64,000 nucleotides of DNA from VXPQ01 sp965232485 (GCA_965232485.1 OZ246975.1:1240001-1304000), one strand, 5' to 3'; shown: positions 17,603-26,935, numbered from the stretch's first letter. The notes: generated by a model from the letters alone, not told the origin. Numbers and translations are program-made.

Positions 17603-18206
17603 AGCCCTTGAACGGCTGCGGCAAGGCAATCGCCGCTTTGCGGACGGCATACGACGCGCCGAAGCCCTGCCGCAGGAAAAACGCGAGCAATTCGTGGCGG
17701 GCCAGGCGCCCTTCGCCGCCGTGCTGGCATGTTCAGATTCCCGGGCGCCGGTCGAGCAGATTTTCGACCAGGGATATGGAGACCTGTTCGTGATCCGCGT
17801 GGCCGGAAACATCGCAGCGCCGTCGCAGATCGGCAGCGCAGAGTTCGCGGCGGCGAAACTCGGCGCAAGGCTGCTCGTGGCGCTGGGCCACACCCGATGC
17901 GGCGCGGTCGAAGCTACGCTGGAAAGCCTGCGGCGGCCAGACGAGAAACTTTCGGACAACCTGGCGGCTATCGTCCGACATATCCGTCCCGCCGTGGAAC
18001 CCTTGCTCAACGAGGCGCCGCTCAACGACGGGGACGCCCTGCTAAACGAAGCGATGCGAGCCAATGTGCGCAGAACCGCGCAGACGCTGCGCCGCGACTC
18101 GGAAATCCTCCGGAATCTCATAGACGAGGGAAATTTGCTGGTGATTGGCGCAGCTTATTCCCTGGAATCCGGCCTGGTTGATTTTTTCGACGGGGCGGTG
18201 TCCTGA
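17565..18206 (+). CDS. Beta-class carbonic anhydrase
   Basis: Interconverts CO2 and bicarbonate in the cytoplasm. All three zinc ligands are visible: the Cys of LACSDSRAPVEQ and the His and Cys of GHTRCGAVEA. The Asp-Arg dyad is in the CSDSR motif, and FVIRVAGNI is also conserved. At 213 residues it has a usual length. The ATG at 17565 lies inside the antiporter gene; a second ATG at 17586 starts closer to the family N-terminus (ISPLEALERLRQGNRRF) and may be the true start. Confidence 0.93.
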   Translation: MLQNPKQMISPLEALERLRQGNRRFADGIRRAEALPQEKREQFVAGQAPFAAVLACSDSRAPVEQIFDQGYGDLFVIRVAGNIAAPSQIGSAEFAAAKLGARLLVALGHTRCGAVEATLESLRRPDEKLSDNLAAIVRHIRPAVEPLLNEAPLNDGDALLNEAMRANVRRTAQTLRRDSEILRNLIDEGNLLVIGAAYSLESGLVDFFDGAVS

Positions 18207-18233
18207 TTTTTCCGAAAATACGTTACATTCCCA

Positions 18234-18300
18234 GGAATACTCTGAATTAAGCCCGCGAAGCTCATAGACTGCGAGGCGCGCGCCGGCAAGGAATGACGAA
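18234..18300 (+). repeat. Dispersed intergenic repeat, copy A
   Basis: Begins with GAATACTCTGAATTAAG and ends with GGCAAGGAATGACGAA. The same two motifs, about the same distance apart, occur at 26697 and within the palindromic element at 27065. The copy fills most of the gap between the carbonic anhydrase and the next gene. Confidence 0.7.
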
Positions 18301-18385
18301 CCGAACGCTGAATCGGGCCAGGGACAAGGAATAAAAAGACGCGCAACAAGGTCCAACCATACAACCGCTGCAAAAAATCCGGGAC

Positions 18386-18853
18386 GTGAAACAGTTTCGT
18401 TCGCTGCTATTGGGTCTGTTTCTGCTGGGCGCGCTGGGCGCCGGGAGCGAATTGTTCCTGCTGGGCCACTATGAGGAATTATGGCAACTCGTGCCGCTGA
18501 TCCTCATCGGAGCGAGCCTGACGCTGCTCGCGGTCCGGCTTTTCGTCAAAGATCCTCGCATCCTCCGCGCTTTCCAGGTCTGCATGGTCCTGTTCGTCGT
18601 CGCAGGCGCGGCGGGCGTCTGGCTGCACTACCAAAGCAACATCGAGTTCGAACTGGAAATGAACCCCGCGGCGACGGGATGGGGACTGATCTGGGAATCG
18701 CTGCGCGGCGCCATGCCGGCCCTGGCGCCGGGAACCATGGCGTACCTTGGCCTCGCCGGACTCCTGTACGCCTGGAAACATCCGGCCCTTTCCATCTCCC
18801 GCGCATCCCCGGAAACCCGCGAAGCCAATTCATTTCCCGAACAAGAAACATGA
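18386..18853 (+). CDS. Small inner-membrane protein of unknown function
   Basis: A 155-residue protein with four hydrophobic segments (about residues 5-28, 33-52, 62-82 and 112-130) and a polar tail. I recognise no family. The start is GTG, with no better ATG upstream. Its stop overlaps the start of the helix-hairpin-helix gene (ATGA at 18850), so the two are probably one transcript. Confidence 0.7.
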   Translation: MKQFRSLLLGLFLLGALGAGSELFLLGHYEELWQLVPLILIGASLTLLAVRLFVKDPRILRAFQVCMVLFVVAGAAGVWLHYQSNIEFELEMNPAATGWGLIWESLRGAMPALAPGTMAYLGLAGLLYAWKHPALSISRASPETREANSFPEQET

Positions 18854-19512
18854 TCCATACAACCATGAAATCACGCATCCTTGCCCTGCCGTACATCCTG
18901 CTCGCCGCACTGGTTCTACTCCCCGCCACGGTCGCCAAGGCCCAGGTCGGGAATAATATGGGGCTCCTGAATCCGAACGCGGCGACCAAAGCCGAACTCG
19001 CCGAACTGCCCCATATGGACGAAGCGAAGGCGGATTCCCTCGTTGCAGGACGGCCGTTCATGAACATGCTTGACGTCCATGCGCTGGTCGGGACGGAACT
19101 GGAGGAGGCGCAGCAAGACACGCTGTACGCCCGGCTTTTCCTGCCCCTGAACCTGAATGATACGAGCCGGGACGAAATTCTGCTGGTTCCCGGCGTCGGC
19201 AACCGGATGGCCCACGAGTTCGACGAGTACAAGCCGTACGCCCACCTTGCCGAATTTCGTCGGGAAATCGGCAAGTACGTGGACGACGACGAAGTGGCGC
19301 GCCTGGAGCAATTCGTCTTTGTCCCCATCGACCTGAATACGGCCAGCGACGAGGACATCCTGAGCATTCCGAACCTCGGCGCCCGGATGCTTCGGGAATT
19401 CAAGGAATACCGTCCGTACAGCCGGATCGAGCAATTTCGCCGGGAAATCGGCAAGTACGTCGATGACGACGAAGTGGCCCGGCTGGAACGCTATGTAGAG
19501 ATTCAGCCTTAG
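18850..19512 (+). CDS. Exported helix-hairpin-helix (ComEA-like) repeat protein
   Basis: A 220-residue protein with an N-terminal signal sequence (ILALPYILLAALVLLPATVAKAQ) and three consecutive helix-hairpin-helix modules of about 60 residues. Each has the LN-x-A/T-x3-E/D-IL-x-IP-G/N-x-G core, for example LNLNDTSRDEILLVPGVG and IDLNTASDEDILSIPNLG. The last two modules end in the identical FRREIGKYVDDDEVARLE. ComEA-type modules bind DNA non-specifically and act in uptake, but here the acidic loops and threefold repeat leave DNA binding uncertain. A second ATG at 18865 is a possible start. Confidence 0.8.
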   Translation: MIHTTMKSRILALPYILLAALVLLPATVAKAQVGNNMGLLNPNAATKAELAELPHMDEAKADSLVAGRPFMNMLDVHALVGTELEEAQQDTLYARLFLPLNLNDTSRDEILLVPGVGNRMAHEFDEYKPYAHLAEFRREIGKYVDDDEVARLEQFVFVPIDLNTASDEDILSIPNLGARMLREFKEYRPYSRIEQFRREIGKYVDDDEVARLERYVEIQP

Positions 19513-19523
19513 CGCCCGGCTCA

Positions 19524-20762
19524 ATGAACATCGCGCTGCTCTCGTTCGGTACGCGTGGAGACGTTCAGCCGTACGTCGCGCTGGGCAAGGCCCTGAAAGC
19601 GCGCGGACACGACGTGCTGCTGGGAGCGCCGGACAATTTCAGAGACTGGGTCGAAGGGCACGGCTTGCCCTTCCATGGGCTGGGGTTCGATATGGAGGCG
19701 TTTCTCCGCTCCCCCGAAATTCGACGGGTCATGGCGGGCAACTGGTTTGCCCTCGCAGGCGTCTGGCGCGAAAAGATTCAGCCGATGGTGCGGAATCTCT
19801 TCGACGCCACCTGGGAAGCCGGACGAGATGCGGATATGATCGTCTACCACCCCAAGGTCACTGGCGCGCCGGACGTAGCGGAAGCCACCGGCGCGCGGCT
19901 CGCGTGCGTCGCCCCTATCCCGCTCTTCCCCACCGGGGACTATCCGCTCCTTACCCCAAAATGGAACTTTGGCAGCCGCCTGAATCGCCTGACATACAAC
20001 GCCTATTACCTGTCTCGCCCGCCGTATCTGAAGGCCATCAACCGCTGGCGGCGCGACGCCATGGGACTTGGCAAGGGGCCGGCGCTTGCCCCGCTCGGAG
20101 GCTACAAGGGCGGCATGGCGCCTCGCATCTGCGCCGTTTCTCCGTCCGTCGTACCCCGCCCGCGCGACTGGAGAAAACATGACCACATGACCGGCTACTG
20201 GTTTCTGGAGGAGGGGCGCGACTGGCGTCCGGATCCCGCGCTGGCCGATTTTCTGCAGGCTGGCGAGCCGCCCGTGTACATCGGTTTCGGGTCCATGACC
20301 ACGCGGCGACCCGACCGGCTGACGCAGCAAATCGTCGAGGGCGTACGGCGCGCCGGAGTGCGGGCGCTCCTGGCGACGGGATGGGGCGGCCTGGAAACGC
20401 TGGAGGTCCCCGATACGGTTCATGTGATCGAAGGGGCGCCGCACGACGCATTGTTCAGGCATGTCGCGGCGGTCGTGCATCATGGCGGAGCCGGAACGAC
20501 GGCGGCGGGCCTGCGGGCCGGACGACCGACCCTCGTTTGTCCCCTGGGCATGGATCAGCCTTTCTGGGGCCACCGCGTATGGACGCTGGGTTGCGGCCCC
20601 CAACCGCAGCGCCTCAAGCGCCTGGACGCCGACTCCTTTGCCCGCGGATTGGAAGACCTGGTCCGCAACGCTGCGTATCGCGCCCGCGCCGCCGACGTCG
20701 CCCGGGCTATCGCAAAGGAAGACGGTATCGGACAGGCGATTCGAATCGTCACGGGAGAATAA
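19524..20762 (+). CDS. UGT-like glycosyltransferase (GT1/GT28 fold)
   Basis: A 412-residue cytoplasmic glycosyltransferase. The N-terminal acceptor domain opens with IALLSFGTRGDVQPYVALG, as in sterol and macrolide glucosyltransferases. The nucleotide-sugar site in the C-terminal half reads VVHHGGAGTTAAGLRAGRP followed by PLGMDQPFWG, close to the plant-type PSPG box. VYIGFGSM begins the second Rossmann domain. It probably glycosylates a lipid or small hydrophobic acceptor; the acceptor is unknown. It follows the preceding gene after 11 bases on the same strand. Confidence 0.88.
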   Translation: MNIALLSFGTRGDVQPYVALGKALKARGHDVLLGAPDNFRDWVEGHGLPFHGLGFDMEAFLRSPEIRRVMAGNWFALAGVWREKIQPMVRNLFDATWEAGRDADMIVYHPKVTGAPDVAEATGARLACVAPIPLFPTGDYPLLTPKWNFGSRLNRLTYNAYYLSRPPYLKAINRWRRDAMGLGKGPALAPLGGYKGGMAPRICAVSPSVVPRPRDWRKHDHMTGYWFLEEGRDWRPDPALADFLQAGEPPVYIGFGSMTTRRPDRLTQQIVEGVRRAGVRALLATGWGGLETLEVPDTVHVIEGAPHDALFRHVAAVVHHGGAGTTAAGLRAGRPTLVCPLGMDQPFWGHRVWTLGCGPQPQRLKRLDADSFARGLEDLVRNAAYRARAADVARAIAKEDGIGQAIRIVTGE

Positions 20763-20938
20763 CCGCCCCGCGCGAAAATTTTCCGTACCGGGTGGGCGGC
20801 GAACAGTATCTTCTTGCATTGGAGCCGCACCCACAGGGGCCTGGCGACATTCGGCGAAAGCAATCGCCCGACTCGCTCCGGACGCGGCGTCTTTCCAGCA
20901 TTCTTTGCGACAGAACCCTCGGCAAAACACATCGTCTC

Positions 20939-21679
20939 ATGCAAAATCCTGTGTGCAAACCAGTGCTGCTCATGGCGTTTTTCGCCTTGCTCCTGACCGC
21001 CGGCTGCGGCGGCGGGCAGGAAAACGCTTCGGAATCGGCCGATCCGCAGCCGGATTCCGCCATCCGCATCGTTTTCCTCGGGGATTCCATTACCGAAGCG
21101 GGGGTAGCCCCGGGCGGATATGTCGCGCTGGCGGAGGAGGCCCTTGCGGAACGCTACCCCGGCGGCAAGGTTGAGGTCATCGGGGCGGGCATAAGCGGAA
21201 ACAAGGTCCCCGACTTGCAGGAACGCCTCGACCGCGATGTGCTGGCCCACCATCCGACGCATGTGGTGATCTATATCGGAATCAACGACGTATGGCATTC
21301 TTACGCATTCGATCATGTCACGGGCACGGATCGGGACGTATTCGAGGCGGGATTGCACGATCTGATTTCGACCATGCAAGCGGCCAACGTGCACGTATCC
21401 CTGTGCACCCCCAGCGTGATCGGGGAAGACCCGGCCAGCGAGGCGGAAGTCAACCGGGCGCTCATGGAGTATGCGGAGATTTCTCGCGCCGTGGCGGAGG
21501 CGTCCGGGGCCGCGCTGTGCGACTTGCGGGCGGCATTCGAAAACCATCTCGCCGCGCACAATCCGGAAAAACAATACGAGGGCGTGCTGACCACCGACGG
21601 CGTACACCTCAACGAGGCGGGCAACCAGTTCGTAGCCAACCTGATGCTGGAGCACCTCGAACGGCTGCTTGAACAATAA
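20939..21679 (+). CDS. SGNH/GDSL-type hydrolase lipoprotein
   Basis: A 246-residue lipoprotein; the lipobox LLLTAGC puts the lipid-bearing Cys at residue 23. The four SGNH blocks are present: FLGDSITEAG (Ser nucleophile), GISGNKV (Gly), YIGINDVWH (Asn) and TTDGVHLNEAG (Asp and His). It is an esterase or acyl hydrolase acting in the periplasm or at the outer membrane, perhaps on acylated carbohydrate. A longer frame upstream exists, but the ATG at 20939 is the one directly before the signal sequence. The 176 bases before it hold nothing I recognise. Confidence 0.88.
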   Translation: MQNPVCKPVLLMAFFALLLTAGCGGGQENASESADPQPDSAIRIVFLGDSITEAGVAPGGYVALAEEALAERYPGGKVEVIGAGISGNKVPDLQERLDRDVLAHHPTHVVIYIGINDVWHSYAFDHVTGTDRDVFEAGLHDLISTMQAANVHVSLCTPSVIGEDPASEAEVNRALMEYAEISRAVAEASGAALCDLRAAFENHLAAHNPEKQYEGVLTTDGVHLNEAGNQFVANLMLEHLERLLEQ

Positions 21680-21687
21680 GGCGCGCC

Positions 21688-24600
21688 ATGCGCTCAATCT
21701 CCCCCTGGCCCGTCGCCCTGTCCCTGCTTTTTCTCGCGGCGACATGGATTGCGGCCTGCGACAAGGACGGAATCACCGAGCCTGATGCGCCAAACCGGGC
21801 GCCGGCGACCGTAGGCGCAATTCCGGCTCAAACCATTGGGGCGGGCGAAACCGTCACGCTGGATTTGTCTCCCTGGTTCAACGACCCGGATGAAGATATG
21901 CTTGCGTATTCGGCGCAAAGTTCAAACGCCGGGTTGGCTACCGCATCCACGTCGGGAAATACGCTCACGATTCGGGCGGCGACCCGGGAAGCGGGGAAGA
22001 ATTCGCCTGAAACCCTCCCGCCGGACGCCCCGGACATTTCCCCGGACGTTTCTTCAGAACGCCTTGACCCAGAGCGCGAGGCCGATATTCGCTCGCTTGA
22101 GGCCTTGTACAAAAACCGGACAGTAACCAGCGAAGCGGCGGAAAACGCCATCGCGATCAGCGTAGCGGCCAAGGAAATCGTAACGATCACCGTGACCGCC
22201 CGCGACCCGGAAGGACTGACCGCCACGCAATCTTTCGAAACCATGGTCAACGAGGACAACCAAGCGCCGGTAGCCGTAGGCGCGATCCCCGACCAGACCC
22301 TCGAAACAGGCCAAAACGTCGGAATAGACGCCGCGCCCTGGTTCGCCGACCCGGACGGAGACGAACTCTCCTACCAGGCCGCCTCGTCGCATCCCGATGT
22401 GGCTACCGTCGCCGTGTCGGGAAGTGTCGTTACGGTGCAAGGAGTCGCAGAAGGAGACGCGCAAATAGAGATCGCCGCCCGCGACCCGGACGGACTGACC
22501 GCCGCGCAATCCTTCAAGGCAACGGTCGCTACGGTCCCGGAGGACAATCAGGCTCCGCAGGCCGTAGGCGCAATACCCGACCAGACCCTCGAAACAGGCC
22601 AAAACGTCGGAATAGACGCCGCGCCCTGGTTCGCCGACCCGGACGGAGACGAACTCTCCTACCAGGCCGCCTCGGCGCATCCCAATGTGGCTACCGTCGC
22701 CGTGTCGGGAAGCGTCGTTACGGTGCAAGGAGTCGCAGAAGGAGACGCGCAAATAGAGATCGCCGCCAGCGACCCGGACGGACTGACCGCCGCGCAATCC
22801 TTCAAGGCAACGGTCGAGAATACGGAAATCAGGGTCGCATTCGAAACGGACGCCGTTGCTGCGCCGGAGGGAGCCTCGGTCACATTGAACGTTTTGGCGA
22901 GTTCGCCCCTCGAATCCGCGGTCACGCTGCATTACGCGCTTGGCGTGGACGCCGATTCGGAAAGCCGGGCTGCGGACGCCTCGGATTATACGGACCCCGC
23001 GGAAGGAATCATTGAAATTCCCGCCGGATCGAGCAGCGGCGTTATCGAAATCCACATAAACGACGACGGCGATATTGAACCGACGCGCGAAGTTTTCACC
23101 GTTACGCTGAACGAACCCGACGACGGGGACGGCTACGCGCTCGGCTCGCCAGCATCCGCCGCAGTGCAAATCAAGGAAGGGGTATGCGACCGTACGCCCC
23201 GGGTCCGGGATCAAATCGTACGGGAAGCGGGCCTCGGCGAATGCGCGGACATCGACGATCAGGCGTTGGCCAAGATAACGCTACTGTATCTGCCGGAAAA
23301 CCAGACCCCCGCAAAACAAGGCGATGCGCCCGGCGCATACGGGGATCCGGAAATGCGCGACGGGAATGTCATTACTTCTTTGCGCGAGAAAGATTTCGAT
23401 GGACTCGTCAATTTGCTCGACCTCTCCCTGTCCCGCAATCAACTGACCGCGTTGCCCCCGAACCTTTTTTCCGACTTGACCAAACTGTCGCACCTGAGGC
23501 TGGAAGATAATCGCATTGCGACGCTTCCTTCCGGGATATTCGGAAATCTCTCCAGGCTGCAGTGGCTGTCGTTACAACAGAACCAGATCGACAGGCTGTC
23601 GAAGGACATGTTCAACGGTCTGTCCGATCTGAAAATATTGCTTCTGGGCGAAAACAGGATCGCCAACTTGCCAGAAGACGCGTTCGAGGGCCTTGGCAGC
23701 CTGGTCGAGATCAATTTGGGTCACAATCAGATACGCGAATTGCCGGCGGGCGCGTTCTCAAACTTGACCCAGCTGGAAACCCTGAATCTGGTTGAGAACC
23801 GGATAACCGCGCTGCCGGCAGGCATATTCCTCGGTCTCTCCAGAATGAAGCGGGTGTGGTTGCATGGCAATTCATTGGGGGCCATTACGCTCAATCTGAA
23901 CATGCGGCGGACGGACAACGAAAACCTTTTAGCGCCGGGGCCCGCCGTCATAGACATTCACTTGGCCCAGGGCTTCCCGCTAACCATGGAGATCCCCTTG
24001 TCGATTTCCGGGGGTACGCTTTCCGCGAATTCGATCCTGCTTAAAGCCGGAAGCGAAAGCAGTACGGAAGTAACCGTGACCCGCGATGCGAACGGACAGG
24101 ACGGCGTACAAGTCGCGGCGGGCGAGATCGCCAATCTGCGACCCGGAGCGCGCGGGGGCATCGAGTTCAATTTGCCGGACCCGCTCACGCTGTTTGGAGC
24201 AACCGCAAACAGCCCCCCGGTTGCCCTGTCTCAACTGCCGGCGATGCAATTTCGGGCGGGCGACGCCCCCGAATCGCTGAAAATTTCCGAATACTTCCGC
24301 GACCCCGACGGGCAGTCCCTGACCTACGCGGCGACCGTGGCCGACCCGAACGTAGCGTCCGTAGACGTCGCCGGAGACTTCGTTACGGTGCGTCCACAGG
24401 GAGGAGGGTCCACGAAAATCACCGTTACCGCGACCGATACGGACAATCTGAGCGTCGAATCCGTTTTGCTGGCAAGCGTCCGGGAAGACCGTTTGGGATC
24501 TTTCAAAATAGATCTCATTTACCTCGACCCGGAAGCGCGCGCGCTGGAATCGGTTTTTCAAAGCGCCGCCGATTACTGGATGTCGATCCTGGCGGATACG

Positions 24601-25335
24601 GAATTGCCTGACGCGCCTCTCAAGGAAGAACTCTGGTGGGATTGCACGGACGCTCCGCTGAATCAACCAAATCCGGTCGACCCGATAGACGATCTTGCCA
24701 TCGCGATATCGGTTACGGACTTCTTCGGGGTCGGAGGGGGGTTGGCGGCGGCAGGCGTCTGCAGCGTCCGCGAGGATTCAGGCCTGCCTGTTACCGGAAT
24801 ACTGCAGCTCGACAGGGCGGACATACCGCATCTACGGGAAAAAGGGGCCCTGGAACAAGTCATATTGCACGAAATAGGCCATACCCTGGGAATCGGCATT
24901 ATCTGGGACGATCTCAATCTGCTCCGAAACGTTCCGGCCTCGGGCGAAGAGCGAACGGATACGCATTTTGCGGGCCCGCTGGCGATCAAAGCGTTCGACG
25001 AGGCAGGAGGAACAAACTACCCCAATGAACCCAAGGCGCCTGTAGATAGCAACGGAGCGCATTGGAGAGAAGAAGTGATGCACACCGAACTCATGACCGG
25101 GGCGGCGAACGAAGGCGAGCACAACCCGCTGAGCGCCATCACGATACAAGCGCTGGCAGACATGGGGTACGCGGTCAACGTCGACCAGGCGGAAGCGTAC
25201 GCGCTGCCCGGCGTCGTTATCGCCAAACGGGGAGCGGGCCAAACAATTTCGTACGGAGACGATGTGCTGAAAAACCCCATTCGGATAATCGACCGAGACG
25301 GACGCACGGTTCGGATCATCCCGGCGAAAGAATAA
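21688..25335 (+). CDS. Large surface lipoprotein: Ig-like repeats, Calx-beta, LRRs, M8-like metallopeptidase
   Basis: A 1215-residue mosaic. A lipobox ATWIAAC (Cys24) is followed by three cadherin/Ig-like modules each starting xxAPxxVGAIPxQT (residues about 35-380), a Calx-beta domain (about 385-495), and a cap with CDRTPRVRDQIV. About seven leucine-rich repeats of 24 residues follow (570-740, e.g. LQWLSLQQNQIDRLSKDMF), then a fourth Ig-like module starting SPPVALSQLPAMQF (about 850-935). The C-terminus is a leishmanolysin-type zinc peptidase with VILHEIGHTLGIG and the third ligand in EEVMHTELMTG. It probably sits on the cell surface, binding and cutting protein. Part of the array was recently duplicated. 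It starts eight bases after the SGNH gene. Confidence 0.85.
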   Translation: MRSISPWPVALSLLFLAATWIAACDKDGITEPDAPNRAPATVGAIPAQTIGAGETVTLDLSPWFNDPDEDMLAYSAQSSNAGLATASTSGNTLTIRAATREAGKNSPETLPPDAPDISPDVSSERLDPEREADIRSLEALYKNRTVTSEAAENAIAISVAAKEIVTITVTARDPEGLTATQSFETMVNEDNQAPVAVGAIPDQTLETGQNVGIDAAPWFADPDGDELSYQAASSHPDVATVAVSGSVVTVQGVAEGDAQIEIAARDPDGLTAAQSFKATVATVPEDNQAPQAVGAIPDQTLETGQNVGIDAAPWFADPDGDELSYQAASAHPNVATVAVSGSVVTVQGVAEGDAQIEIAASDPDGLTAAQSFKATVENTEIRVAFETDAVAAPEGASVTLNVLASSPLESAVTLHYALGVDADSESRAADASDYTDPAEGIIEIPAGSSSGVIEIHINDDGDIEPTREVFTVTLNEPDDGDGYALGSPASAAVQIKEGVCDRTPRVRDQIVREAGLGECADIDDQALAKITLLYLPENQTPAKQGDAPGAYGDPEMRDGNVITSLREKDFDGLVNLLDLSLSRNQLTALPPNLFSDLTKLSHLRLEDNRIATLPSGIFGNLSRLQWLSLQQNQIDRLSKDMFNGLSDLKILLLGENRIANLPEDAFEGLGSLVEINLGHNQIRELPAGAFSNLTQLETLNLVENRITALPAGIFLGLSRMKRVWLHGNSLGAITLNLNMRRTDNENLLAPGPAVIDIHLAQGFPLTMEIPLSISGGTLSANSILLKAGSESSTEVTVTRDANGQDGVQVAAGEIANLRPGARGGIEFNLPDPLTLFGATANSPPVALSQLPAMQFRAGDAPESLKISEYFRDPDGQSLTYAATVADPNVASVDVAGDFVTVRPQGGGSTKITVTATDTDNLSVESVLLASVREDRLGSFKIDLIYLDPEARALESVFQSAADYWMSILADTELPDAPLKEELWWDCTDAPLNQPNPVDPIDDLAIAISVTDFFGVGGGLAAAGVCSVREDSGLPVTGILQLDRADIPHLREKGALEQVILHEIGHTLGIGIIWDDLNLLRNVPASGEERTDTHFAGPLAIKAFDEAGGTNYPNEPKAPVDSNGAHWREEVMHTELMTGAANEGEHNPLSAITIQALADMGYAVNVDQAEAYALPGVVIAKRGAGQTISYGDDVLKNPIRIIDRDGRTVRIIPAKE
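22258..22815 (+). repeat. Near-identical 270-base tandem repeat inside the surface peptidase gene
   Basis: Bases 22258-22527 and 22546-22815 encode the same 90-residue module and differ at only a few positions (for example SSHPD versus SAHPN, and AARDPDG versus AASDPDG). An 18-base spacer encodes ATVPED. The DNA identity is far higher than between these and the other modules, so this is a recent duplication with a 288-base period. Confidence 0.92.
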
Positions 25336-25394
25336 CGGGATACCAGGGCGGGCGCCCGGGAATCTGCGCGCGGCGAACGAACCCTTTCCCCGCC

Positions 25395-26648
25395 CTACTT
25401 GACGAGCAACATCCTTTTCGTCAACACCGTTTCGGGCGTGGACAATACGTATACGTACATGCCCGAGGGCAAACCCGGCGTCCGGAACGCTTCCGTATGG
25501 GTTCCCTGCAGCCGAACCCCGTCCACGAGCAGCGCCACCTCCCTGCCCACCGCATCGTACACGGCAAGGCGGACATGGCCCGTTCGAGGCAGCGTAAAGC
25601 GAATGGACGTTTCGGGATTGAACGGATTGGGATAATTCTGATCAAGGCGGGCGGTTTGGGGCAATTCTTCGGATTCGGCGCTCACCACCCCGTCGCATTC
25701 GTACACGCGCACATAATCGACCTGCAGACGCTGGGGCCAGATGTTCGGATCTATCCCCTGCTGCCCGCCCCAGGTCCCGCCCACAGCGATATTGAGAATA
25801 AAATGGAACGGGTGATCGAACGGCCAGTGCCGATCGTCGGCTTGCGGATTGGTCAAGCGTTCGTTCCGAAACGTAAAATAATGCGTGTCATTGACATAGC
25901 CGCGTATATCGGACGGCGTCCATTCGACAGCATACACATTGAATTCCGAACGAGCCGTAGGCACCGTAATGAAACCGCCCTTTGCCGTGCCCTTGATATG
26001 ATTGTATGCATCCGTATGCACGGTGACATGCACCCGGTCCGGATTAAACCCCACATGCTCCATGATGTCAATCTCACCGGCCCGGGGCCATCCCCCATAT
26101 CGGCTCAGATCCGGCAGCATCCATATGGCCGGCCATGTTCCTCTGCCGGACGGCAGGATGGCGCTGGCCTCGAACCGTCCGTATGTCCATTCCTGCCTCG
26201 AAAGCAAACGGGTAGACGTATACCTGCGGCCTGAAAAGGATTCCTGGTGCGCCTCGATGATCAGGCTTCCGTCCTCGACCCGAACATTCTTCGAACGTGC
26301 TGCGGTGTAGAACTGCACTTCCTGATTGCCCCATCCGTGTCCTCCTGTTTCATAGCGCCAATTCGAAGCGTTCGGAAGACCATCTTCGTCGAATTCGTCG
26401 CTCCATACCAAATCGCCCGGTTCGCAAACGCGCGCATCCGGGGTCGGGAGCGAGGCGGGGGAAGCGGCCAGTGGAGAAGCCGCGTTGTGTCCGGCGAAAC
26501 TTGCGACGTCGCCAATCGGAAGCGAGGCGGAAGCGGTAGTCAGGGGAGAAACGCTTGCGCTCCATGCCAAGGCGAGGAGCGTCAGCCAGCCGCACCGGAC
26601 GTACCCACGCCTTCCATGTCGGATCATGTCTCGCTTTTCTACTTGCAT
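25395..26648 (-). CDS. Secreted GH16 beta-glucanase with type IX secretion tail
   Basis: A 417-residue enzyme. An N-terminal signal sequence (CGWLTLLALAWSASVSPL) precedes the GH16 domain, which starts at LVWSDEFDEDGLPNASNW and carries the catalytic motif GEIDIMEHVG (two Glu and one Asp). WPAIWMLP and HTDAYNH are also typical. It should cleave beta-1,3 or mixed-linkage glucans such as laminarin outside the cell. The last 80 residues form a type A sorting domain (LDQNYPNPFNPETSIRF to TKRMLLVK), so export is by the type IX system. I chose the ATG at 26648, with a second at 26627; the longer frame runs into a dispersed repeat. The site at about 25345-25360 between this and the convergent peptidase gene is GC-rich and may form a weak hairpin. 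Confidence 0.9.
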   Translation of the reverse strand: MQVEKRDMIRHGRRGYVRCGWLTLLALAWSASVSPLTTASASLPIGDVASFAGHNAASPLAASPASLPTPDARVCEPGDLVWSDEFDEDGLPNASNWRYETGGHGWGNQEVQFYTAARSKNVRVEDGSLIIEAHQESFSGRRYTSTRLLSRQEWTYGRFEASAILPSGRGTWPAIWMLPDLSRYGGWPRAGEIDIMEHVGFNPDRVHVTVHTDAYNHIKGTAKGGFITVPTARSEFNVYAVEWTPSDIRGYVNDTHYFTFRNERLTNPQADDRHWPFDHPFHFILNIAVGGTWGGQQGIDPNIWPQRLQVDYVRVYECDGVVSAESEELPQTARLDQNYPNPFNPETSIRFTLPRTGHVRLAVYDAVGREVALLVDGVRLQGTHTEAFRTPGLPSGMYVYVLSTPETVLTKRMLLVK

Positions 26649-26696
26649 GGCGCCTGCCTTTTTGTTGGAGATGTCTTTCTCAACACGTTCTTCCTG

Positions 26697-26830
26697 CAGG
26701 ATACTCTGATTAAGTACACAAAGTTCAGAGGCTGCGAGGCGGGCGCTGGCAAGGAATGACGAAGCAGTGCGGCAGGCCCCGCATAATGAGGAATGACGTA
26801 GCCGGTGCCGACGGGCATTCTCCTGCGCAA
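26697..26830 (+). repeat. Dispersed intergenic repeat, copy B
   Basis: Starts AGGATACTCTGATTAAGT and continues with GCTGGCAAGGAATGACGAA, then AATGAGGAATGACGTAGCC, matching the core of the 27065 element. It lies in the probable upstream region of the GH16 gene, and the long minus-strand frame across it is therefore spurious. Confidence 0.72.
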
Positions 26831-26902
26831 TCGCGCCTATTGTCTGTCTTTCAGTGTCCAATAGGCTCCCCGCGCATGTCAAGCCTGAATCAAAGGTCTT
26901 GA

Positions 26903-26935
26903 CGATTAGCGCACGATTAGCGCACGATTAGCGCA
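26903..26935 (+). repeat. Three tandem copies of an 11-base unit
   Basis: CGATTAGCGCA occurs three times without spacing. The 11-base period is about one DNA helical turn, so all copies face the same side of the helix. It lies between two dispersed repeat copies in a gene-free stretch. Confidence 0.9.
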
